Of a stretch of DNA of 64,000 nt, positions 1 to 7,128 are shown piece after piece. The notes under the pieces are model-generated. The model was given only the letters and a program-made list of their open reading frames with translations. It ran no database searches and was not told the origin of the DNA. The position numbers were made by a program, and so were the translations under genes. Source of the DNA: Paraburkholderia guartelaensis (GTDB lineage: Bacteria; Pseudomonadota; Gammaproteobacteria; Burkholderiales; Burkholderiaceae). Where the stretch lies: contig NZ_SMOD01000025.1 of NCBI RefSeq assembly GCF_004353905.1, positions 62,001-126,000 on the forward strand. Reading direction: 5' to 3'. How positions within the stretch are numbered: position 1 is the stretch's first letter; each line of letters begins with the position of its first letter.

Positions 1-1
1 C

Positions 2-1099
2 ACCTACATCTGGGAGGCGGGCGACTGGCCTCAATGGCGCTTCGATCTGGCAGCGCTTGCCGAGCCCATGGCCGAGGTCAGCCGCGCCCAGGGCTTGCTG
101 GTGGGCAGGCTGGCCGATGTCGGCCTCGCGCTGCGCGACCAGGCGAGCCTCGCGGCCCTGACGGAGGACGTGCTCAAGACCAGCGAGATCGAGGGCGAGC
201 AACTCGACGTCGCCTCCGTGCGTTCGTCCATCGCGCGTCGCATGGGCGTGGACATCGGGGCGCTCGCGCCGGTGGACCGCCACGTGGAAGGCGTGGTGGA
301 GATGGTGCTCGACGCGACCACCAACAGCCGCGCGCCGGTCACGCGTGAGCGCCTGTTCGGCTGGCATGCCGCGCTATTCCCTACGGGCTACGCGGGCCTG
401 TCGCGGATCAACGTCGGAGCATGGCGCGACGATGCAAGCGGGCCCATGCAGGTGATCTCCGGGCCGATCGGCCGTCAACGCGTGCATTTCGAGGCGCCCC
501 CCGCGAACCGGCTGGAAGCCCAAACGCGGCGCTTTCTCGACTGGCTCAACGGCCCGGCGCAAGAGCCGCCGCTGATCAAGGCGGCCCTCGGCCACTTGTG
601 GTTCGTCACGCTGCACCCGTTCGACGACGGCAATGGCCGCGTCGCAAGAGCCATCGGCGACTTGCTGCTCGCGCGCGCAGACGGCAGTGCGCAGCGCTTT
701 TACAGCCTTTCCGCGCAGATCCAGCGGGAGCGCAAAGGGTATTACGACATTCTGGAGCGCACGCAGCGAGGCTCGATGGATGTCACGCCGTGGCTCGCGT
801 GGTTCTTCGACGCGCTGCATCGCGCGGTCGATCAGGCGCAAATCACGCTGGACGCGGTGCTCGGCAAGGCGCGCTTCTGGCGCGAGTGGGCCACGACGCC
901 GTTCAACGAGCGCCAGGTCAAGCTCCTCAATCGCTTGCTCGATGGCTTCGACGGCAAGCTCACGAGCGGCAAGTGGGCGGCCATTGCCAAATGCTCCTCC
1001 GACACGGCGTTACGCGACATCAACGATCTGGTGGCGCGTGGCGTGCTGCGCAAGGCGGAGGGTGGCGGGCGCAGCACGAGCTACGAACTCAACGCGTAG
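2..1099 (+). CDS. Fic family protein (5' end outside window)
   Basis: Fic enzymes usually transfer AMP from ATP to a hydroxyl side chain of a target protein. The reading frame is already open at the first bases of the window, and the residues before the first internal ATG (base 68) look like the DUF4172 N-terminal region common in such proteins, so the true start lies to the left. The Fic core motif HPFDDGNGR is encoded at 614-640 and agrees with the HPFx[D/E]GN[G/K]R consensus, so the catalytic histidine is present. An inhibitory-helix motif of the [S/T]xxxE[G/N] type (TSEIEG, 179-196) lies N-terminal to the core, as in class II Fic proteins that hold themselves inactive. The C-terminal third looks like a winged-helix domain. 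No antitoxin-like partner is visible downstream. Target and cellular role are unknown. Confidence 0.9.
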   Translation, partial: TYIWEAGDWPQWRFDLAALAEPMAEVSRAQGLLVGRLADVGLALRDQASLAALTEDVLKTSEIEGEQLDVASVRSSIARRMGVDIGALAPVDRHVEGVVEMVLDATTNSRAPVTRERLFGWHAALFPTGYAGLSRINVGAWRDDASGPMQVISGPIGRQRVHFEAPPANRLEAQTRRFLDWLNGPAQEPPLIKAALGHLWFVTLHPFDDGNGRVARAIGDLLLARADGSAQRFYSLSAQIQRERKGYYDILERTQRGSMDVTPWLAWFFDALHRAVDQAQITLDAVLGKARFWREWATTPFNERQVKLLNRLLDGFDGKLTSGKWAAIAKCSSDTALRDINDLVARGVLRKAEGGGRSTSYELNA

Positions 1100-1112
1100 C
1101 CGCAAACAAAAA

Positions 1113-1143
1113 CCCCGCGCCTTTGCAGGTCGCGGGGTTTTTT
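1113..1143. terminator. Bidirectional intrinsic terminator
   Basis: A 7-bp GC stem (ccccgcg at 1113-1119 with cgcgggg at 1131-1137) and an 11-nt loop are followed by six T on the plus strand and preceded by an A run, giving a T tract on the minus strand too. It sits between the convergent Fic and PPIase genes and can serve both. Confidence 0.85.
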
Positions 1144-1180
1144 GCAGCACCTAAAGCGGCAAATGCGCCGCCATGCAGCC

Positions 1181-1960
1181 TTACTGAATCTTCGCTTGCT
1201 TGCGCAGATTCTCTTCGAACGCTTGCAGCTTTTCCTGCTGGAGCTGCTGGACGATCTGCGGGCGCACCTGCTCGAGCGGCGGCGGCGTGACCGGGCGGAT
1301 GTCGTCCACGCGGATGATGTGCCAGCCGAACTGCGTGTGCACCGGCGTATCGGTCATCTGGCCTTTCTGCAGGTGCGTGGCCGCAGCCGCGAATTCCGGC
1401 ACGTACGCCTTCGGATCGGACCAGTCGAGGTCGCCGCCGTTCTTGGCCGAGCCCGGGTCCTTCGAGTACTGCTTCGCGAGGTCTTCGAAGCTGGCGCCGG
1501 CCTTGATCTTCGCGATCAGGTCCTTGGCCTGCTGCTCGTTGTCCACGAGGATGTGGTGCAGGTGGTATTCGCTGCCGCCCGCATCCTTCGTCAACTGGTC
1601 GTAGCGCGCCTTGACTTCGGCGTCGGTCGGCTGGTTGTTCTTCACGAAGTTCTGAATCAGCGCGCGCAGCACGACGGTCTGCTGGGCCACGGCGATTTGC
1701 GCCTTCACGTCCGGGTTGTTCGGAATGCCCTGGCGAATGGCTTCCTGCATGAGGATTTCGCGGTTCACGAGCTCCTCGCGCACCGCCATTTGCAGTTGCG
1801 GCGAATCCTGCTGGCCTTGTTGGACAAGCTGCTGGACCAGCGCATCGGCGCGCGCTTTGGGAATCGGCGTGCCGTTCACGACGGCGATGTTCTGCGCAAA
1901 GGCGGGAGCCGCCGCGCACGCAGCCAGCAACACCCAGAGATGGGTCTTCTTCAAGGTCAT
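1181..1960 (-). CDS. Periplasmic parvulin-type peptidyl-prolyl isomerase
   Basis: This 259-residue protein should catalyse cis-trans isomerisation of X-Pro bonds in exported proteins, in the manner of PpiC, SurA or PrsA. It begins with a signal peptide (about residues 1-22, ending APAFA). A helical chaperone-like N-terminal region follows, then a parvulin domain at roughly 130-225 with the family hallmarks HHILV, FEDLAKQYS, GGDLDW and FGWHIIRV. The C-terminal tail is Gln-rich and helical. It is the last gene of the minus-strand series selO-msrB-yciB-bolA and lies about 58 bp after bolA, so co-transcription is plausible. A role in outer-membrane protein folding is inferred from the family; no substrate can be named from sequence. 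Confidence 0.9.
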   Translation of the reverse strand: MTLKKTHLWVLLAACAAAPAFAQNIAVVNGTPIPKARADALVQQLVQQGQQDSPQLQMAVREELVNREILMQEAIRQGIPNNPDVKAQIAVAQQTVVLRALIQNFVKNNQPTDAEVKARYDQLTKDAGGSEYHLHHILVDNEQQAKDLIAKIKAGASFEDLAKQYSKDPGSAKNGGDLDWSDPKAYVPEFAAAATHLQKGQMTDTPVHTQFGWHIIRVDDIRPVTPPPLEQVRPQIVQQLQQEKLQAFEENLRKQAKIQ

Positions 1961-2018
1961 CGGAAAGTCCTAACGGGGCGAACCAAAATGGCGAACAAAA
2001 AACGAAATCTAACGTGGG

Positions 2019-2327
2019 CTACCGGGGCAGCGCCGCGGCTTCTTCGGGCGTGAGCGCCGTGATCGCGAGGGCGTGGATGCCGCGCTGCATGGCCTCGGCC
2101 AGCGCATCATACACCATGCGATGCCTTGCCACGCGGGCTTTCCCCGCGAATGCGCCCGCAACGATCGTGACATGATAGTGACCGCCAGCAGCGGCGCCCG
2201 CGTGTCCCGCGTGCTGCGCGCTGTCGTCGCGCACGTCGATCGAAACGGGGGCGAGCGCCGCAGTCAGGCGCGTTTCGATGAGCGCCATGCGCTCGGCGGG
2301 GCTGGCGTTGAGAAAGACGTCGCTCAT
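2019..2327 (-). CDS. bolA: BolA family protein
   Basis: This 102-residue protein belongs to the BolA family, which works with monothiol glutaredoxins in Fe-S cluster handling and redox regulation and affects cell shape under stress. It has the compact class II KH-like fold pattern. The helix RHRMVYDAL follows the nucleic-acid-binding-like strand, and the conserved HALAITALTPEE segment closes the domain. An Ala/Gly/His-rich insertion (around residues 40-50) separates the first two strands. The start ATG (2325-2327) overlaps the yciB stop in an ATGA arrangement, so the two genes are translationally coupled. The N-terminus before residue 10 is not conserved-looking, but the coupling supports this start. 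Confidence 0.9.
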   Translation of the reverse strand: MSDVFLNASPAERMALIETRLTAALAPVSIDVRDDSAQHAGHAGAAAGGHYHVTIVAGAFAGKARVARHRMVYDALAEAMQRGIHALAITALTPEEAAALPR

Positions 2328-2857
2328 TCTTCTTCCTTCATGTAACGCGAAAGCCACAGGCTCTGGCCGACGATGAACACCACGAGGATGCCGGTCGCGC
2401 CGAACAGCTTGAAGTCGACCCACGCGTCGGTGGAGAAGTGGAACGCCACGAAGAGATTGAGAATGCCGAGCAGCGCGAAGAAGATCGACCAGACGAAGTT
2501 CAGTTGCGTCCAGATGCGCGGCGGCAGGGTGATCTGCTTGCCCATCATCGCTTCGATGAGGTTCTTGCCGAATGCCACTTGCGAAACGAGCAGCACGACC
2601 GAGAACGCCCAGTAGAGTACGGTGGGTTTCCACTTGATGAAGGTTTCGTCGTGCAGCATCAGCGTGGCGCCGCCGAACACGACGACGATGCCGAGCGAAA
2701 GCCACAGCATCGGGTCGACCTTGCGATGACGGAACGCGACCCACGCGATCTGCACGAGCGTAGCTCCAATCGCCACGGCCGTAGCCGTAAAGATGCCCCA
2801 CAGCTTGAAGGCGACGAAAAAGAGGATGATCGGGAACAGATCAAACAGGAATTTCAT
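2324..2857 (-). CDS. yciB: Septation protein A / inner membrane protein YciB
   Basis: This 177-residue integral membrane protein has about five hydrophobic segments and fits the YciB/IspA family. The family is linked to septation, envelope integrity and interaction with elongation and division proteins in the inner membrane. The N-terminus MKFLFDLFPIILFF and the internal PRIWTQLNFVWS stretch are family hallmarks. The start at 2857 is preferred because the longer upstream extension is Arg/Pro-rich and lacks membrane character. Its stop overlaps bolA by 4 bp. A yciB-bolA pairing recurs in betaproteobacteria as I remember it; the sequence itself shows only the overlap. Confidence 0.9.
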   Translation of the reverse strand: MKFLFDLFPIILFFVAFKLWGIFTATAVAIGATLVQIAWVAFRHRKVDPMLWLSLGIVVVFGGATLMLHDETFIKWKPTVLYWAFSVVLLVSQVAFGKNLIEAMMGKQITLPPRIWTQLNFVWSIFFALLGILNLFVAFHFSTDAWVDFKLFGATGILVVFIVGQSLWLSRYMKEEE

Positions 2858-2969
2858 TATCGGCCTGAGAGTTGACGAATTGAGCCCAACAAAAGAGGGC
2901 GCGACGCTTTCAAGGCCTGGTTTTACCCAGCGGCGCCCCGCGCGGGGCGCGGAGCTGCCTTGCCAACGT

Positions 2970-3389
2970 TCACTTGGGCTCGAATTGTAGCGCAGCCGAA
3001 TTGATGCAATACCGAAGGCCCGTCGGGGCCGGACCATCCTCGAACACGTGGCCTAGGTGCGCGCCGCAGTTCTTGCAGCGCACCTCGATGCGTAGCATGC
3101 CGTGCGTGCGGTCGGTTTTCTCTTCGATCACCTCGCCGTTGATCGGGCGGAAGTAGCTCGGCCAGCCGCAACCCGCGTCGAATTTCGTGTCGGACTCGAA
3201 GAGCGGCGTGCCGCAACACACACAGTCATACACGCCGCGATCGAAATGATCCCAGTATTTGCCCGTGAAGGCGCGCTCGGTGGCCGCATGGCGCGTGACC
3301 TGGTACTGGCCTTCGTCGAGCTGCTCGCGCCATTGCTCGTCGGACTTGTAGCCGGGGTAGGAGGGGGAGTTGTGGTCGTCCTGGCTCAT
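2970..3389 (-). CDS. msrB: Peptide-methionine (R)-S-oxide reductase
   Basis: MsrB reduces the R-epimer of methionine sulfoxide in oxidised proteins, using thioredoxin. The 139-residue protein carries the two zinc-binding CxxC pairs (CVCC and CKNC) and the C-terminal catalytic segment RYCINSAALQF, with the active-site cysteine in RYC. The start at 3389 (MSQDDH) is favoured over a frame beginning nine codons upstream because a caggaa Shine-Dalgarno-like stretch precedes it at normal spacing and family members begin similarly. It lies 50 bp after selO on the same strand. The pairing of a methionine-sulfoxide repair enzyme with a redox-linked AMPylase suggests a shared oxidative-stress role. Confidence 0.95.
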   Translation of the reverse strand: MSQDDHNSPSYPGYKSDEQWREQLDEGQYQVTRHAATERAFTGKYWDHFDRGVYDCVCCGTPLFESDTKFDAGCGWPSYFRPINGEVIEEKTDRTHGMLRIEVRCKNCGAHLGHVFEDGPAPTGLRYCINSAALQFEPK

Positions 3390-3439
3390 GTCGGGTTCCT
3401 GTCGGGTGGGAAACAAGGATCACGTAGATGGGGGCGCGC

Positions 3440-5038
3440 TCACGAAGAGCAACTGACTTCGAGCGAACTCGCCCAGTCGGGCGGCAGCCCTGCGTACGAC
3501 GCGTTCTCGGGCTGCTCGTCGAATGGCCGCTCGAGCACCTTGGCGAGCCGCTCGACTTCGCTGAAGTCCTTTTGCGCGGCGCGCTCGATCGCCGTTTGCG
3601 CGAGGTGATTGCGCAGCACGTATTTCGGATTCGTGCGGTTCATCGCCTCGGCGCGCGCGGCGTCGTCGCGTGTCTCGTGCGCGAGACGAGCGCGGTATTC
3701 GGTGGCCCAGGCGTCGAATGCGGCGCGATCGAGGAAGAGATCGCGCACCGCCGTGTCGCCGCTCGCGTCATGCTTCGAAACGCGCGCGAGATGGCGATAC
3801 GTGAGCGTGAAATCGGCACGGTTGGCATGCATGATTTCGAACAGTTTGTTCGCGAGCGCGTCGTCGCCTTCGCGCTCGTGTTCGAGGCCGAGCTTCGCGC
3901 GCATGCGCGCTTCGAGCGCGGGCGCGAAGTGCCCCTTGAAGCGTTCGAGCACGCCTTGCGCGTCGGCCACCACGCGCTCGCCGCGCTTCTTTTCGTCGGC
4001 GATGTCGTAGTGCGCGCCGAACAGCGGCACGAGCGCCTGCGCGAGGCAAAAGAGATTCCAGTACCCGATCTGCGGCTGCATGCGATACGCGTAGCGGCCC
4101 TGCGAATCCGAATGATTGCAGATGTGGTTGGCGTCGAAGCCGTCCATGAAGCCGAACGGACCGTAATCGATCGTGAGGCCGAGGATCGACATGTTGTCGG
4201 TATTCATCACGCCGTGGCAGAAGCCCACCGCCTGCCACTCGACCATCAGCGCCGCCGTGCTGCGCACCGCTTCGTCGAGCAGGGCGAGGTACGGGTCGTC
4301 GGCTTCGCGCAGTTGCGGATAGAAGCGCGCGATCACGTGGTCGGCGAGCGCGCGCAGCGCATCCACGTCGTCATGCGAATAGAAGTGCTCGAAGTGGCCG
4401 AAGCGCACGAAGCTCGGCGACACGCGCGTGACGACCGCCGCCGTTTCCATCTCTTCGCGGCGTACAGGCTGGTCGGAGCCGATCACCGTGAGGGCGCGCG
4501 TGGTCGGAATGCCGAGATGATGCATGGCCTCCGAGCACAGAAATTCGCGGATCGACGAGCGCAGCACCGCGCGGCCGTCGCCCATGCGCGAGTAGGGCGT
4601 GCGGCCCGCGCCTTTGAGCTGGATCTCGTTGCGCTTGCCCTCGTGCTCGACTTCGCCGAGCGTGAGCGCGCGGCCGTCGCCGAGCTGGCCCGCCCATACG
4701 CCGAACTGGTGGCCGGAGTAGACCGTTGCGTGCGACATGGTCGAGGGCGAGCGCTCGCGCGTGAAATTCCCGCAGAAGAACTCGGCGAACGCGGGATCGG
4801 CAACAGCGGATGCCTCGAGCCCGAGTTGCGCGGCCATGGCCTTCGAAAAGCCGACGACGTAAGGCGCAGGCAGCGGCGCGCCGGGCAGCCGCGTGTAAAA
4901 GCGGGCGCCGAGCGCGGCGAAGGCATCGTCGCGCGGCATGATCAATGCGCGTTCGAAGTCGGCGAGCGGACCGGTGGCGGGCGTGTGCGTAGCGGACGAG
5001 CCGCCTTGGGAGTCGGGAGTGCCTGGTGAAAACGACAT
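3440..5038 (-). CDS. selO: Protein adenylyltransferase SelO (YdiU/UPF0061)
   Basis: SelO is a pseudokinase-fold enzyme that binds ATP in inverted orientation and AMPylates protein hydroxyls, with reported roles in redox homeostasis. This 532-residue protein has the family blocks in order: SGHQFGVWAGQLGDGRA, QLKGAGRTPYSR followed by GDGRAVLRSSIREFL, the HGVMNTDNM loop, and DYGPFGFMD with the metal-binding Asp. The C-terminus ends SCSS, so a Cys occupies the region where eukaryotic homologues carry selenocysteine. The start at 5038 (MSFSPGTPD) begins a Ser/Gly/Thr-rich leader and then the conserved LADFERAL region; the in-frame upstream extension is not family-like. It heads the minus-strand series that continues into msrB. 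Confidence 0.95.
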   Translation of the reverse strand: MSFSPGTPDSQGGSSATHTPATGPLADFERALIMPRDDAFAALGARFYTRLPGAPLPAPYVVGFSKAMAAQLGLEASAVADPAFAEFFCGNFTRERSPSTMSHATVYSGHQFGVWAGQLGDGRALTLGEVEHEGKRNEIQLKGAGRTPYSRMGDGRAVLRSSIREFLCSEAMHHLGIPTTRALTVIGSDQPVRREEMETAAVVTRVSPSFVRFGHFEHFYSHDDVDALRALADHVIARFYPQLREADDPYLALLDEAVRSTAALMVEWQAVGFCHGVMNTDNMSILGLTIDYGPFGFMDGFDANHICNHSDSQGRYAYRMQPQIGYWNLFCLAQALVPLFGAHYDIADEKKRGERVVADAQGVLERFKGHFAPALEARMRAKLGLEHEREGDDALANKLFEIMHANRADFTLTYRHLARVSKHDASGDTAVRDLFLDRAAFDAWATEYRARLAHETRDDAARAEAMNRTNPKYVLRNHLAQTAIERAAQKDFSEVERLAKVLERPFDEQPENASYAGLPPDWASSLEVSCSS

Positions 5039-5194
5039 ATTGAGGGCCTGTTGAATAGCCGATATTGTAAGTCCGCACCCGCCGGCGTGCTGGAGCGCGT
5101 TCGAAGCGTGCCGGCGCGCCAGCCCGATACGTGAAAGTAGAACGCGAAAGACAACGACACACAACGCCGATCAAACGCGAGGAGACCGCTACCG

Positions 5195-6883
5195 ATGAGT
5201 GCGCCGCTGCTGGGACAAATGATGGATGTGCCGCTCACGCTCTCGTCGTTGATCGCGCATGCGGCGCGCCATCATGGCAGCGCGCAGATCGTCTCACGCC
5301 GGGTCGAGGGCGATATTCATCGCTACACGTACCGCGAGTGCGAGGTGCGCTCGAAGCAGCTCGCCCAGGCGCTCATTGCGCTGGGCGTGGCGCCGGGCGA
5401 ACGAGTCGGCACGCTGGCCTGGAACGGCTACCGGCACCTCGAAGCCTATTTCGGCGTGACCGGCTTCGGCGCCGTGTGCCACACCATCAATCCGCGGCTC
5501 TTTCCCGAGCAGATCGCCTGGATCGTCAATCACGCCGAAGACCGCTACGTGATGTTCGACATCACGTTCGCCGCGCTCGTCGACACGATCGCGCCGCAAT
5601 GCCCGAACGTGCGCGGGTGGATCGCGCTGTGCGACGAGTCGCACCGGCCGCCAATGCGCACGGAAGTGCTCTGCTACGAAACGCTGCTCGGCGAGCAGGA
5701 CGGCCACTTCGCGTGGCCCGAACTCGACGAGCGCAGCGCCTCGAACCTTTGCTACACGTCCGGCACTACGGGCAACCCGAAAGGCGCGCTGTACACCCAT
5801 CGCTCGTCGGTGCTGCATGCGTATGGCGCATCGCTGCCTGACGCAATGGGGCTTTCCGCGCGCGATGCGATCTTGCCGGTCGTGCCGATGTTCCATGTGA
5901 ACGCGTGGGGCATTCCGCATGCGGCGCCGCTCACAGGCGCAAAGCTCGTGCTGCCCGGCAAGGATCTCGACGGCAAGTCGCTCTACGAACTCATGGAAGC
6001 GGAAAGCGTCACCTCCTCGGCCGGCGTGCCCACGGTCTGGCTCGGCTTGCTGGCGTATGTGCGCAGCGCGGGCGTGAGGTTTTCCACGCTGCAGCGTACG
6101 GTGGTCGGCGGCTCGGCCTGCCCGCCGGCGATACAACGCGCCTTCGAGGACGACTACGGCGTGCAGACCATCCACGCGTGGGGCATGACGGAGATGTCGC
6201 CGCTCGGTACGCTCTCGAAGCTCAATTGGGAACAGTCGCAGCGCCCGCCCGAAGCGCAGCAGGTGCTGCTCGAAAAGCAGGGGCGTGTGATTTTCGGCGT
6301 GGACATGAAGATCGTGGGCGAGGACGGAAGGGAATTGCCGTGGGATGGCGTGACGTTCGGCGACCTGCACGTGCGCGGGCCGTGGGTGATCGACCGTTAT
6401 TTCCGCCAGGAAAGCGGCTCGCCGCTCGTGGACGGCTGGTTCCCCACGGGCGACGTCGCCACGATCGACCCCGATGGCTTCCTGCACATCACTGACCGCA
6501 GCAAGGACGTGATCAAGTCGGGCGGCGAGTGGATCAGCTCGATCGACCTGGAAAACATCGCCGTGGCGCATCCGGCTATCGCGGAGGCCGCGTGCATTGC
6601 CTGCGCGCATCCGCGCTGGACCGAGCGCCCGCTCATCGTCGCGGTGAAAAAGCCCGGCGCGGCAGTGACGCGTGAAGAACTCCTCGCGTACTTCGAAGGC
6701 AAGGTCGCGAAATGGTGGCTGCCCGACGACGCCGTGTTCGTCGACGAATTGCCGCACACGGCAACGGGCAAGCTGCAAAAGCTCAAGCTGCGCGAGCAGT
6801 TCCGCTCCTACGTGCTGCCGACTGCGCTCGCGGTGGAAGGGTGTCCGATCGATCCGGCGCACGACGCCGCGAAGCACGGATAA
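5195..6883 (+). CDS. AMP-dependent acyl-CoA synthetase (AlkK/fatty-acid CoA ligase type)
   Basis: This enzyme should activate a fatty or other carboxylic acid to its acyl-CoA through an acyl-adenylate, feeding the beta-oxidation genes downstream. The 562-residue length is normal for the AlkK-like medium/long-chain group. Visible motifs are the P-loop-like YTSGTTGNPKGA (A3), the HAWGMTEMSP adenine-binding segment (A5), WFPTGDVATIDPDG with the ribose-binding Asp (A7), DRSKDVIKSGGEWIS (A8) and the catalytic lysine in TATGKLQK (A10). A gaggag Shine-Dalgarno lies before the ATG at 5195. A strong terminator follows (6925-6950), so it is probably transcribed alone. Chain-length preference cannot be read from sequence. 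Confidence 0.92.
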   Translation: MSAPLLGQMMDVPLTLSSLIAHAARHHGSAQIVSRRVEGDIHRYTYRECEVRSKQLAQALIALGVAPGERVGTLAWNGYRHLEAYFGVTGFGAVCHTINPRLFPEQIAWIVNHAEDRYVMFDITFAALVDTIAPQCPNVRGWIALCDESHRPPMRTEVLCYETLLGEQDGHFAWPELDERSASNLCYTSGTTGNPKGALYTHRSSVLHAYGASLPDAMGLSARDAILPVVPMFHVNAWGIPHAAPLTGAKLVLPGKDLDGKSLYELMEAESVTSSAGVPTVWLGLLAYVRSAGVRFSTLQRTVVGGSACPPAIQRAFEDDYGVQTIHAWGMTEMSPLGTLSKLNWEQSQRPPEAQQVLLEKQGRVIFGVDMKIVGEDGRELPWDGVTFGDLHVRGPWVIDRYFRQESGSPLVDGWFPTGDVATIDPDGFLHITDRSKDVIKSGGEWISSIDLENIAVAHPAIAEAACIACAHPRWTERPLIVAVKKPGAAVTREELLAYFEGKVAKWWLPDDAVFVDELPHTATGKLQKLKLREQFRSYVLPTALAVEGCPIDPAHDAAKHG

Positions 6884-6924
6884 GCCGCATCAAGTCACCC
6901 GCGCAACCGCGCAAGGTTCTCCGG

Positions 6925-6950
6925 CGCAGCCATCTGGCTGCGTTTTTTTT
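6925..6950 (+). terminator. Intrinsic terminator after acyl-CoA ligase
   Basis: A perfect 7-bp stem (cgcagcc / ggctgcg) with a 4-nt loop is followed by eight consecutive T (6943-6950). This is a textbook plus-strand terminator that separates the ligase from the next gene. Confidence 0.92.
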
Positions 6951-7028
6951 CTTCTGACTTTTGCCGGCCGACCCGCCAGTTTCGTGCTTTCAGTACAAAC
7001 CCTGGCGTCCGCAGCGCAGCAAAAAATT

Positions 7029-7040
7029 GAACGAACGTTC
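7029..7040. promoter_or_regulatory. Candidate TetR-type operator
   Basis: The palindrome GAACG-AA-CGTTC lies 89 bp upstream of the start codon of the trifunctional beta-oxidation gene and just downstream of an A run. The core AACG-N2-CGTT resembles sites I recall for TetR-family acyl-CoA-responsive repressors such as PaaR/FadR-like proteins. No TetR gene is in the window. Function is inferred from position and symmetry only. Confidence 0.4.
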
Positions 7041-7128
7041 TTTTTTGGGTATTCTGCCTGCTGACCGGGAATGTCGGACAATGAAACCGACGACGCACAA
7101 CGCGGCCCGCAAGCATGGAGGCAGGCAA

